Notes: generated by a model not told the origin, from the letters alone. Shown: positions 1 through 8,014, counted from the first letter of the stretch. The stretch: 9,473 bases of DNA from an uncultured Pseudomonadota bacterium (GCA_903890265.1 CAITAM010000074.1:1-9473), one strand, 5' to 3'. Numbers and translations: made by a program.

Positions 1-140
1 TACGCCTTGAACTCGCCGCCGTGCTTCTCGGCCATCACCTTCGTAAGCGCCGCCGTCAGCGTCGTCTTACCATGGTCAACGTGACCAATCGTCCCCACGT
101 TCACGTGCGGCTTGTTACGCTGGAATTTCTCCTTGGACAC
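1..140 (-). CDS. tuf: Elongation factor Tu (EF-Tu), 5' end only
   Basis: EF-Tu is the GTPase that delivers aminoacyl-tRNA to the ribosomal A site in the cytoplasm. Only the N-terminal 46 codons are in the window; the gene runs off the left edge on the minus strand. The visible protein begins (V/M)SKEKFQRNKPHVNVGTIG and contains the G1 P-loop GHVDHGKT, followed by TLTAALTKVMAEKHGG, which is the unmistakable EF-Tu start. The start is a GTG at 140-138, chosen because translation from it gives exactly the conserved EF-Tu N-terminus. An AGAGGAG-type ribosome-binding site lies about 5 nt upstream (146-151). It follows fusA after a 59-nt gap with no terminator visible, so it is probably cotranscribed with fusA as the last gene of the str operon. 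Which tuf copy it is cannot be told from here. Confidence 0.97.
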   Translation of the reverse strand, partial: MSKEKFQRNKPHVNVGTIGHVDHGKTTLTAALTKVMAEKHGGEFKA

Positions 141-199
141 GGCAACTCCTCTCGAATCGTTGGCTGATGGTTAAGGGATAACGGATCGGTCAGTCAGGC

Positions 200-2293
<2,094 letters not shown>

Positions 2294-2311
2294 AGTGACC
2301 GCTCCGTGGGA

Positions 2312-2359
2312 ACCCGGCGCGAGCCCGGCAACCGGGTCGCAGGGGACAGTCCCGCCTGC
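2312..2359 (-). promoter_or_regulatory. Structured fusA leader with alternative pairings
   Basis: In the minus-strand RNA just before fusA, a hairpin can form from GCAG/CTGC outer arms with GGGA/TCCC inner arms (2339-2359). Downstream of it, the segment 2337-2332 (ACCCGG) can pair either with the adjacent CCGGG (2328-2324; 3-nt loop) or with CCGGGT (2317-2312; 14-nt loop). These pairings exclude each other, and the second lies only 6 nt from the GGAG ribosome-binding site. The pairings are read directly from the sequence. A regulatory role for fusA translation is inference. Confidence 0.4.
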
Positions 2360-2360
2360 T

Positions 2361-2389
2361 AAAAAAACCAAGGCGGAACCAGCCGCCTT
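2361..2389 (-). terminator. Terminator-like hairpin between rpsG and fusA
   Basis: Read on the minus strand, AAGGCGG (2389-2383) pairs perfectly with CCGCCTT (2376-2370) across a 6-nt loop (CTGGTT), followed by GG and seven T residues (2367-2361). This has the form of a modest intrinsic terminator with a 7-bp stem. It sits inside an operon that is usually cotranscribed, so partial termination (attenuation) is more likely than complete termination, unless fusA has its own promoter. I saw no convincing promoter between it and fusA. Confidence 0.6.
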
Positions 2390-2416
2390 TAGAACTCCCG
2401 CACCTTAGGCCGACGA

Positions 2417-2441
2417 GCCGGGCGTGCGCTGCACACCCGGC
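2417..2441 (-). promoter_or_regulatory. 11-bp hairpin just after rpsG stop
   Basis: As minus-strand RNA, 2441-2431 and 2427-2417 form an 11-bp stem with one G-U wobble and a 3-nt loop (AGC), starting 12 nt after the rpsG stop codon. No U tract follows directly, so by itself it is not an intrinsic terminator. It could protect the 3' end of an rpsL-rpsG transcript stopped at the U tract 50 nt further on, or act as part of that stop signal. The structure is seen; the role is inferred. Confidence 0.45.
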
Positions 2442-2453
2442 ACGAGCGACGGA

Positions 2454-2933
2454 TCACCAGCGGTAGTGCGCGAACGCCTTGTTGGCGTCGGCCATGCGGT
2501 GAGTGTCTTCGCGCTTGCGGACGGCCGCACCGCGGTTTTCGGCGGCTTCGAGGAGCTCGTGGGCGAGGCGCTGCGCCATCGACTTCTCGGTGCGGGCACG
2601 CGACGCCTCGATGACCCAGCGCATCGCCAGCGTCTGGCGGCGCGAGGCGCGCACTTCAACCGGCACCTGGTAGGTGGCGCCACCGACGCGACGCGACTTT
2701 ACCTCGACCATGGGCTTCACGTTGTCGAGGGCCGTCTGCAGCACCTGCAGAGCCTGATCACCCGGACGACCGGTCCGCTCGCTGATCCGGTCGATGGCAC
2801 CGTAGATGATCTTCTCGGCGACCGACTTCTTGCCGCGCTCCATCACCATGTTCATGAACTTCGCCAGCATCTCGCTGCCGAACTTCGGGTCGGGGAGAAC
2901 GAGGCGGGTCGGGGCTGCGGAGCGTCGTGACAT
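2454..2933 (-). CDS. rpsG: 30S ribosomal protein S7
   Basis: S7 is the primary 16S rRNA-binding protein that nucleates assembly of the 30S head and lines the exit site. The 159-aa product starts MSRRSAAPTRLVLPDPKFGS and ends FAHYRW, so it is the common short form (about 156 aa) without the C-terminal extension found in E. coli K-12. Conserved stretches include the FMNMVMERGKKSVAEKI helix region, VEVKSRRVGGATYQVP and the RRQTLAMRW segment. The ATG at 2933-2931 is preceded by an AAGG about 8 nt upstream. It lies 51 nt after rpsL, and a perfect hairpin fills part of that gap. In E. coli S7 is the feedback repressor of the str mRNA, binding the rpsL-rpsG intercistron. The structured spacer here is compatible with that but does not prove it. 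Confidence 0.98.
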   Translation of the reverse strand: MSRRSAAPTRLVLPDPKFGSEMLAKFMNMVMERGKKSVAEKIIYGAIDRISERTGRPGDQALQVLQTALDNVKPMVEVKSRRVGGATYQVPVEVRASRRQTLAMRWVIEASRARTEKSMAQRLAHELLEAAENRGAAVRKREDTHRMADANKAFAHYRW

Positions 2934-2954
2934 TATCGGTACCTTGGGTCTTGG

Positions 2955-2976
2955 CGGGACGGGACAAACCGTCCCG
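2955..2976 (-). promoter_or_regulatory. Perfect 8-bp hairpin in rpsL-rpsG spacer
   Basis: CGGGACGG and CCGTCCCG are perfect complements separated by a 6-nt loop, within the 51-nt gap between S12 and S7. No T tract follows on the minus strand, so it is not an intrinsic terminator. In E. coli the equivalent gap (about 100 nt) carries the S7 binding site for translational feedback. By position this is a candidate for the same function in a much shorter form, but I did not match S7-binding sequence features. Confidence 0.45.
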
Positions 2977-2984
2977 ACTGCGGA

Positions 2985-3359
2985 TTACTTCTTGGCGCGC
3001 TTGGCGCCGTACTTGGAGCGGCTCTGCTTACGGTTGGCAACACCCGCACAGTCGAGCGAGCCACGCACGGTGTGGTAGCGCACACCCGGCAGATCCTTGA
3101 CGCGGCCACCACGGATCAGTACGACCGAGTGCTCCTGCAGGTTGTGGCCTTCGCCACCGATGTAGCTCGAGACTTCGAAGCCATTGGTGAGGCGCACGCG
3201 ACACACCTTGCGCAGCGCCGAGTTCGGCTTCTTCGGCGTGGTGGTATAGACGCGGGTGCAGACGCCCCGCTTCTGCGGGCTGGCGCCCAGTGCCGGCACT
3301 TTCGATTTCGCCGGCGGATCGTTGCGCCCGTCGCGGATCAGCTGATTGGTCGTTGACAT
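2985..3359 (-). CDS. rpsL: 30S ribosomal protein S12
   Basis: S12 sits at the 30S decoding centre and controls accuracy. The 124-aa product has the same length as the E. coli protein and is nearly identical over PQKRGVCTRVYTTTPKKPNS, TNGFEV and GGRVKDLPGVRYHTVRG. Lys43 and Lys88, the positions where streptomycin-resistance mutations commonly fall, are both lysine, so the wild-type sensitive residues are present. Asp89, the usual methylthiolation target of RimO, is present too. The start is the ATG at 3359-3357 (MSTTNQL), with an AAGG 6 nt upstream (3366-3369). An ATG eight codons further up would add MDDDLRQS, which is not part of the family. This is the first gene of the str operon here. It is preceded not by rpoC but by its own promoter and a long leader. 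Confidence 0.98.
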   Translation of the reverse strand: MSTTNQLIRDGRNDPPAKSKVPALGASPQKRGVCTRVYTTTPKKPNSALRKVCRVRLTNGFEVSSYIGGEGHNLQEHSVVLIRGGRVKDLPGVRYHTVRGSLDCAGVANRKQSRSKYGAKRAKK

Positions 3360-3390
3360 GCTCTGCCTTAAGTCGTCGTCCACCGGCCGT

Positions 3391-3470
3391 GCGTCCGGCC
3401 GCGCCGGACGCTTTGAACCGTGGAACTGTCCAAAGCCTGAAGAACACTCGGGCCGCTCTGGCGCGGCCCG
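3391..3470 (-). promoter_or_regulatory. rpsL 5' leader with two perfect hairpins
   Basis: Two perfect stem-loops lie between the inferred transcription start and rpsL. The first in the RNA is CGGGCCGC/GCGGCCCG (3449-3470, 8 bp, 6-nt loop, extendable by one T-A pair). The second is GCGTCCGG/CCGGACGC (3391-3411, 8 bp, 5-nt loop), ending about 30 nt before the start codon. Neither is followed by a run of T residues on the minus strand; the first is followed by a broken pyrimidine-rich stretch only. They may act in antitermination, mRNA stability or feedback. Their function is not shown by the sequence. Confidence 0.4.
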
Positions 3471-3530
3471 AAGGGAATCAGGAGTTTGCCGGCCAGCGTC
3501 AGAAACGCTTTCCGGGGTGATAGCCGCAGA

Positions 3531-3559
3531 ATTCTAGGCGAGTCGCTGGCGCGGGTCAA
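3531..3559 (-). promoter_or_regulatory. Sigma70-type promoter of the str operon
   Basis: On the minus strand a -35 hexamer TTGACC (3559-3554, 5 of 6 consensus) is separated by exactly 17 nt from a -10 hexamer TAGAAT (3536-3531, 5 of 6 consensus). Transcription would start near 3524, giving a leader of about 165 nt before rpsL. This is the best promoter in the window and stands where the str operon needs one, because rpoC is cut off by a strong terminator and nearly 5 kb of other genes. The match is seen; activity is inferred. Confidence 0.75.
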
Positions 3560-3612
3560 CGGGGATGCGTTCGCCTCGGGCGGCCATCCCCGCTACCCTG
3601 TGTCCTCGCGCC

Positions 3613-3659
3613 GTGCCGCACCCCGACAGTGCGGCACGTCGGGCGGGACGGTCCGCCCG
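3613..3659. repeat. Two tandem inverted repeats upstream of transporter gene
   Basis: GTGCCGCAC and GTGCGGCAC (3613-3637) form a perfect 9-bp stem with a 7-nt loop. Two bases later CGGGCGG and CCGCCCG (3640-3659) form a perfect 7-bp stem with a 6-nt loop. They lie 33-80 nt before the transporter start codon and upstream (beyond the -35) of the divergent rpsL promoter. They may be 5' leader structures of the transporter mRNA or operators. I found no convincing plus-strand promoter; TTCGCC with TACCCT (18-nt spacing, about 3569-3598) is only a weak candidate. Confidence 0.45.
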
Positions 3660-3692
3660 CTGCGCCGGACCCACCCCGAGGAGCCTGCCGGC

Positions 3693-4598
3693 ATGCCCCA
3701 CAGCGAACGACGCCGCGGAATCGCCCTGATGGTCGTTGCGGTCGCGGTATTCGCGGTCATGGACCTGTGCCTGAAATTCCTTTCGGCTCAGCTACCTCCG
3801 CTCGAAGTCGCGACCTTGCGGTCGGCCGCTTCGCTGCCTTTCGTCCTGGCCTCCGTCGGCGTTCGCGGCCGCTGGCAGGCGCTCAAGATCCGTCGTGTCG
3901 GCCTGCACATCCTGCGCGGCCTGCTGTCGGTGGTGATGATCGCGACCTTTTCCTTCGCCATCGGCCGGATGTCCATCTCCGGCGTCTACACGATTTACAT
4001 GGTGGCGCCCCTGCTGGTCACGGCCATCGCGGTCCCCGCACTCGGCGAGCGGGTGCGCGTGGATGCATGGATTGCTATTATTGTGGGCTTTCTCGGCGTG
4101 CTCGCGGTGCTTCGGCCGGGGGCGAACGGCCCGCTCAATTTCCTCGGCTCCCTCGCGACCCTGGCCTCGGCGACTTGCTACGCCCTCAACTACGTGCTGG
4201 CGCGCCAGATTGCGCGCACGGACTCCAGCGAGAGCCTCGTGTTCTGGGTGCTGCTGCTCATGGCCGTCTTCAGCGCGGTCCTGGGCTTCGCCGGCTGGCA
4301 GCCCGTGCCGGCATCGCTGTGGCCGGCCATTGCCATCATCGGCGTCACCGGCGCGATCGCCCAGGTCTGCATTACCCGCGCGTTCCTGATGGCACCGGCC
4401 TCTGTCATCGCGCCGTTCGAGTACACGGCGCTGCTTTGGGGCGGGCTCTTCGACTGGTTCATCTGGGGCGTCAGGCCGACGCTCGTGATGCTGTTCGGCG
4501 CGGCGCTGATCGTTGGCAGCGGCATTTACGTGATGATCGCGAACACCGCGACCTCGGCCGCCGAAAAGCTGTCGGCCGAATCCGAGCCGCACCCCTAG
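3693..4598 (+). CDS. EamA-domain transporter of the DMT superfamily
   Basis: The 301-aa product is an inner-membrane protein with about ten hydrophobic segments (roughly 9-29, 37-54, 66-86, 88-112, 117-136, 142-162, 172-193, 200-222, 226-246, 250-271). This is the two-times-five helix layout of EamA/RhaT-type drug/metabolite transporters, which usually export amino acids, nucleobases or other small metabolites. The second repeat carries the typical APASVIAPFEYTALLWG stretch followed by FGAALIVGSGIYV. The first repeat has the usual GE after helix 4, but the matching place in the second repeat reads WGVRP, so the acidic residue common there is absent. The ATG at 3693 is used because GAGGAG lies 9 nt upstream (3678-3683) and the preceding reading frame back to 3486 is not hydrophobic or conserved. 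Substrate cannot be named. It is divergent from the str operon and overlaps the next, convergent gene by 4 nt. Confidence 0.88.
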   Translation: MPHSERRRGIALMVVAVAVFAVMDLCLKFLSAQLPPLEVATLRSAASLPFVLASVGVRGRWQALKIRRVGLHILRGLLSVVMIATFSFAIGRMSISGVYTIYMVAPLLVTAIAVPALGERVRVDAWIAIIVGFLGVLAVLRPGANGPLNFLGSLATLASATCYALNYVLARQIARTDSSESLVFWVLLLMAVFSAVLGFAGWQPVPASLWPAIAIIGVTGAIAQVCITRAFLMAPASVIAPFEYTALLWGGLFDWFIWGVRPTLVMLFGAALIVGSGIYVMIANTATSAAEKLSAESEPHP

Positions 4599-5038
4599 AC
4601 GCCGGGCGCACGGCCTCCGGTGCCGGGCAAGCCCGACTCGGCGCGCATCCGGCGGATCAGCTCGACCTCGTGGGCCGTCAGGTGGCCGAGAACCGCCCTG
4701 TCCTCGGCAGGGGCCATGGCCTCCAGCGCGAGGAACCCCGCGACGTAACCCGCGTAGGCATCGGCGGACTCGCGCAGGAACGCGGTCCACTCGCGGCCGG
4801 TCTCGGCCCTCGCGTCACGTCCGCCGACGCGTGCAAGCAGCGCGTCGGTTGCGGGCGTGAGACCGTATTTGTGGACGAGCGGCAGCAGTCGCTCGGCCGT
4901 CGCCCGCTCCAGCGCGGCGCACTCCTCAAGAAACCGTGCCCGCTCGGGGTAGCAGCGCCGCAAGGCGTCGAAATAGGCGGCGCCGGCCACTTCACCCTCG
5001 TAGGCCTCAAGGATCTGGCGAACGTAGTTCTCTTCCAT
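4595..5038 (-). CDS. Small helical protein, probably ferritin-like fold
   Basis: I do not recognise a named gene. The 147-aa product is almost entirely predicted alpha-helix, in four blocks (about 2-28, 34-57, 82-107, 111-132). It has an EVAGAAYF motif in helix 1, LERATAERLLPLVHKYGL in and after helix 2, FLALEAMAP in helix 3 and LTAHEVELI in helix 4. This spacing is like ferritin-like or rubrerythrin-related four-helix bundles. Possible metal ligands are Glu14 or Glu16, Glu44, Glu106 and His123 or Glu124, but the usual ExxH in helix 2 reads ERAT, so the metal site is incomplete or different and enzymatic activity should not be assumed. It has no signal peptide or membrane segment, so it is cytoplasmic. 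The ATG at 5038-5036 starts the helical region and has AGG a few bases upstream. A longer frame to 5152 adds 38 low-complexity residues. Its stop overlaps that of the transporter, and it is divergent from the propeller gene. Confidence 0.75.
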   Translation of the reverse strand: MEENYVRQILEAYEGEVAGAAYFDALRRCYPERARFLEECAALERATAERLLPLVHKYGLTPATDALLARVGGRDARAETGREWTAFLRESADAYAGYVAGFLALEAMAPAEDRAVLGHLTAHEVELIRRMRAESGLPGTGGRAPGV

Positions 5039-5084
5039 GGCACCTATCGTTGCAAGCCCGGGCGACGCCGGACAGCCCAATGTC

Positions 5085-5130
5085 GCGTTGCGTACTGGAC
5101 GTTTTGGCCGGTCGACAAAATACGCAACGC
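5085..5130. repeat. Composite inverted repeat in divergent intergenic region
   Basis: GCGTTGCGTA (5085-5094) and TACGCAACGC (5121-5130) are perfect 10-bp complements flanking 26 nt. Nested inside is a second pair, TTTTG (5102-5106) and CAAAA (5116-5120), directly abutting the right outer arm. It lies 47 nt upstream of the ferritin-like start codon and 168 nt before the propeller start codon, between the two divergent genes. It could be an operator bound by a dimeric regulator, or a hairpin in the leader of the minus-strand gene. No clear promoter was found for either gene in this region. Confidence 0.45.
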
Positions 5131-5207
5131 AGCATCCCGACCGCCCCGTCAATATGTCACGAAGGCCACTGGTTCTCGCGCCGACACAGCGCTACGCTCG
5201 GGAAAAC

Positions 5208-5267
5208 CCCGCGTCACATCACGCGGGACAGGGTACTGCCCGCCCGGGACGGAGCCGTGGGCAGTAC
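5208..5267 (+). promoter_or_regulatory. Two inverted repeats in leader of propeller gene
   Basis: CCCGCGT and ACGCGGG (5208-5227) are perfect 7-bp complements around a 6-nt loop. GTACTGCCC (5233-5241) and GGGCAGTAC (5259-5267) are perfect 9-bp complements around 17 nt. The second ends 31 nt before the start codon at 5299, just upstream of the GGGGGA ribosome-binding site (5287-5292). They are probably leader stem-loops or operators; nothing in the sequence says which. Confidence 0.4.
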
Positions 5268-5298
5268 GCATCAATCCAAACGATTCGGGGGACATTCC

Positions 5299-7974
5299 AT
5301 GCGCAGATCGCACTCCGCGGGAGCCATTGCTGCCGCGCTGCTGAGCGTTGTTCCGGCACTCGGCCTTGCTGCCACGCCGCTGATTCCGCACGTCTCGCAG
5401 CTTGGCAACGACGACGGCCAGCTGAAGCCTGACCTCTACCGTGCACACGACCGTGCCTCCCCGGCGGAGACGATCCAGCCGGCCCAGACACGGGCAGCCA
5501 TTGCCGCCTGGGGCACGCTCAGTCTTGATATCGCGAGCGATGCCCGGCCTTGGTCGCTGGCGACTCCCTCCGTCAACGCGGTGGACGCGCTGACGACGTA
5601 CACCGGGCGCCAGACCACGGCGTCCGGGCGCACGACCGCGCTCGCGCTCACGCCAGACTGCAACCAGAGCCACTGCTTCGCCCTGCTCGGGGCCGCCGGC
5701 GGCGGCATCTGGCGTCTCGAGGACCCGTTCGGCTCGCCCGGCGCTTGGCAGAACTCGTCCAGCGGCCTGCCGTCGATGGCCATTGGCTCGATCGCGTTCG
5801 ACCCGCGCAGTCACGGCAGCGTCGTCTACGTGGGAACCGGTGAACAGAACCAGTCCGGCGACAGCGAGGCGGGGCTTGGGCTCTTCCGCTCCACCGACGG
5901 CGGCCGGCACTGGAGCGTGGTGCCCGCCAGCGTGCCGCTCGCGGAGGGTCTGTCGATCTCCTCGATCGTCATTGACCCGCGTGACTCGAACCACCTTTAC
6001 TTCGCCACGGCGCTTGCCGGCGTGGGCAGTGCGGCCGTCGCCTACGGCTCGCTGCCGCCGCACACGGCACCGACCGGCATCTACGAGTCGAACGACGGCG
6101 GCGCGACGTTCCATCGCATCGGCCCGACCAGCTCCGCGCTGAGCGTGGTCGGTGTCTCGCAGATCGGACTCGACCCCGTCGATCCGGACACCCTCTACGC
6201 GGCCGTGTTCGGCGTCGGCCTGCAGCGCGCGTCGAAGGCGCTCGACGGTGACCTGACGTTCCGCACGGTGTTCGCGACCGGCGCGCCGTCGGACGGTTAC
6301 AACCGCCTCACCTTCGCCACCAACGTGCTCGGCAAGACCACCCGCATATACCTCGCGGACACGGTCGATGCCCTGGGCACGTCGGCGCTCTATCGCGTCG
6401 ATAACGCGCGGGTCGCGGCCGGCAAGCTGAACGCGGGCGCCAACGAAGGGTGGAGACCGCTGTCCTCGAGCAAGAACGGCGATCCGGGCTTTGCGAGCTA
6501 CGGCTTCTGCGAGGGCCAGTGCTACTACGACATCTTCGTGGTGTCGCCCGCGGGTCAGCCGGACACCGTGTGGATCGGTGGCTCGATGAACTACGACGAG
6601 ATCTTCCCGGGCCCGGTTCCGAAGCGCTCCAACGGCCGGGCCGTGATGCGCTCGCTCGATGGCGGCGTGCATTTCACCGACGTCACCAACGACTCCCGTT
6701 CGCCGTCGCTCGGCATGCATCCGGACCAGCACGTCCTCGTGCTCGCGCCGTTTGATCCGAACCGCGCGATCGTCGGCTCCGACGGCGGCGTCGTGCGCCT
6801 CGACGGCAAGTACGTCGATGCGTCCTCGACCTGCGCCGGTCGCGGCCTCGCCCCGGTCGACTTCGCCGAGTGCCAGGCGTGGCTGTCGTCGGTTCCGAAC
6901 CGGATCGATCCGATCAACACCGGGCTGACGACGCTGCAGTTCCAGAGCGTCACGATCAATCCGCTCGATCCGCGCAACAGCTTCCAGGGCGGCACGCAGG
7001 ACAACGGCACCTGGGAAGCGAATGCGCGGCTCGGCAAGTGGTTTGAGTCCATCGGCGGCGATGGCGGACAGTCCGGCTTCGATGCCATCAACCCGGCAAC
7101 GCGCTTCCACACCTATTACGGCGCGACCATCGACGTCAACTTCAACGGCTCGGACCCGCTCGGCTGGAACTACGTGTCCGATCCGCTGAACGCAGCGAAC
7201 GAGGCCGGCCAGTTCTACATCCCGGCCATCGCGGATCCAGCAGTCGCTGGCACGATCTTCGTTGGCCTGGAGCACGTCTGGCGTACCCAGGACGACGGTG
7301 GCGACAGGGCGTACCTCACGCAGCACTGCAACGAGTACACGGGCGACTTCCAGGCGCCGTGCGGTGACTGGGTGGCGCTCGGCGGTCCGAAGCTGACGAG
7401 CACGGACTACGGCAACGACCAGCGCGCCGGTGGTGACATCGTGGCGATCGCCCGCTCACCGTGCGACGTGTCCACGCTGTGGACGGCCACGACGCGCGGC
7501 CGTCTTTTCATCTCGCGCAACGCGAATGTCGCGGACCCGGCCCAGGTCGCCTTCGAGCGGGTCGACAACAAGCAGCTGCCGCGTCGCCAGGTGTCCGACA
7601 TCGTCGTCGACCCGACCGACCCGAACCACGCGTGGATCGCCTACACCGGTTACGGGGTCAACACCCCGATCGCCACGGGCCACATCTTCGAAGTGCGTTC
7701 CGTTCCGGGCCAGGGTCTGAAGTCGGTCGTCGACATCAGCGCCAACATCGGCGACATGCCGATCACGGCGCTGGTCCGCGACCCGGATACCGGCACGCTC
7801 TACGCGGCCACGGACTTCGGTGTGATCAAGCGCGGCGCGCTCGGTACGCGCTGGAAGGTGGCAGGCCTTGGCCTGCCGCCGGCAGCCGTCTACCACCTCG
7901 CGCTGTCGCCCGCGGGACGCGTGCTCTACGCCGCCACCCACGGTCGCAGTGTCTGGACGCTCGACCTGCCCTGA
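5299..7974 (+). CDS. Exported BNR/Asp-box beta-propeller protein
   Basis: The 891-aa product starts with a Sec-type signal peptide (MRR, hydrophobic core 7-24, likely cleavage after Ala24 or Ala25), so it is periplasmic or secreted. The mature part is a repeat protein. Asp-box motifs are seen at 198-205 (STDGGRHW), 264-271 (SNDGGATF) and 452-459 (SLDGGVHF), with a variant at 663-668 (TQDDGG) and a GGTQDNGTW at 564-572. Strand-turn units of the form IxxDPxDPxxLYxAT recur along the chain, and the end YAATHGRSVWTLDLP is a typical last blade. This resembles the sialidase/VPS10/xyloglucanase-like fold with two propellers. Nine cysteines (121, 126, 404, 408, 512, 525, 677, 688, 722) fall mostly in close pairs, fitting disulfides outside the cytoplasm. 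I see no catalytic set that would prove a glycosidase, so binding or an unknown hydrolysis are both open. The ATG at 5299 is chosen by the signal peptide and the GGGGGA site 6 nt upstream; the open frame continues upstream to 4936 across the ferritin-like gene. Confidence 0.85.
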   Translation: MRRSHSAGAIAAALLSVVPALGLAATPLIPHVSQLGNDDGQLKPDLYRAHDRASPAETIQPAQTRAAIAAWGTLSLDIASDARPWSLATPSVNAVDALTTYTGRQTTASGRTTALALTPDCNQSHCFALLGAAGGGIWRLEDPFGSPGAWQNSSSGLPSMAIGSIAFDPRSHGSVVYVGTGEQNQSGDSEAGLGLFRSTDGGRHWSVVPASVPLAEGLSISSIVIDPRDSNHLYFATALAGVGSAAVAYGSLPPHTAPTGIYESNDGGATFHRIGPTSSALSVVGVSQIGLDPVDPDTLYAAVFGVGLQRASKALDGDLTFRTVFATGAPSDGYNRLTFATNVLGKTTRIYLADTVDALGTSALYRVDNARVAAGKLNAGANEGWRPLSSSKNGDPGFASYGFCEGQCYYDIFVVSPAGQPDTVWIGGSMNYDEIFPGPVPKRSNGRAVMRSLDGGVHFTDVTNDSRSPSLGMHPDQHVLVLAPFDPNRAIVGSDGGVVRLDGKYVDASSTCAGRGLAPVDFAECQAWLSSVPNRIDPINTGLTTLQFQSVTINPLDPRNSFQGGTQDNGTWEANARLGKWFESIGGDGGQSGFDAINPATRFHTYYGATIDVNFNGSDPLGWNYVSDPLNAANEAGQFYIPAIADPAVAGTIFVGLEHVWRTQDDGGDRAYLTQHCNEYTGDFQAPCGDWVALGGPKLTSTDYGNDQRAGGDIVAIARSPCDVSTLWTATTRGRLFISRNANVADPAQVAFERVDNKQLPRRQVSDIVVDPTDPNHAWIAYTGYGVNTPIATGHIFEVRSVPGQGLKSVVDISANIGDMPITALVRDPDTGTLYAATDFGVIKRGALGTRWKVAGLGLPPAAVYHLALSPAGRVLYAATHGRSVWTLDLP

Positions 7975-7979
7975 GCGAG

Positions 7980-8014
7980 CGCCCTGGCGCGGTGCCTTCG
8001 GCCGCGCCAGGGCG
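7980..8014 (+). terminator. 13-bp hairpin after propeller gene
   Basis: GCCCTGGCGCGG (7981-7992) and CCGCGCCAGGGC (8002-8013) pair perfectly across a 9-nt loop, with one further C-G pair outside. It begins 6 nt after the stop codon. No T run follows, so it is more likely a 3'-end stabilising or pausing structure ahead of the intrinsic terminator at 8085. Confidence 0.5.

Noticed and set aside
2294..2371. N-terminal extension of EF-G by 26 residues
   Set aside because: Not conserved in EF-G, and the extension would cover the hairpin and T run; the GTG at 2293 gives the conserved terminus and has a ribosome-binding site.
3486..3692. Upstream start of the transporter
   Set aside because: The added 69 residues are arginine- and proline-rich, without homology, and span tandem hairpins and the divergent promoter; GAGGAG precedes the ATG at 3693.
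4936..5298. Extended N-terminus of the propeller protein by 121 residues
   Set aside because: The extension runs antisense through the ferritin-like gene and would bury the signal peptide; the start at 5299 has both a signal peptide and a ribosome-binding site.
5149..7326. A 725-codon open frame on the minus strand opposite the propeller gene
   Set aside because: Arginine-, valine- and aspartate-rich shadow of the plus-strand gene with no motifs. The plus strand has a signal peptide and repeats, so it is the coding strand.
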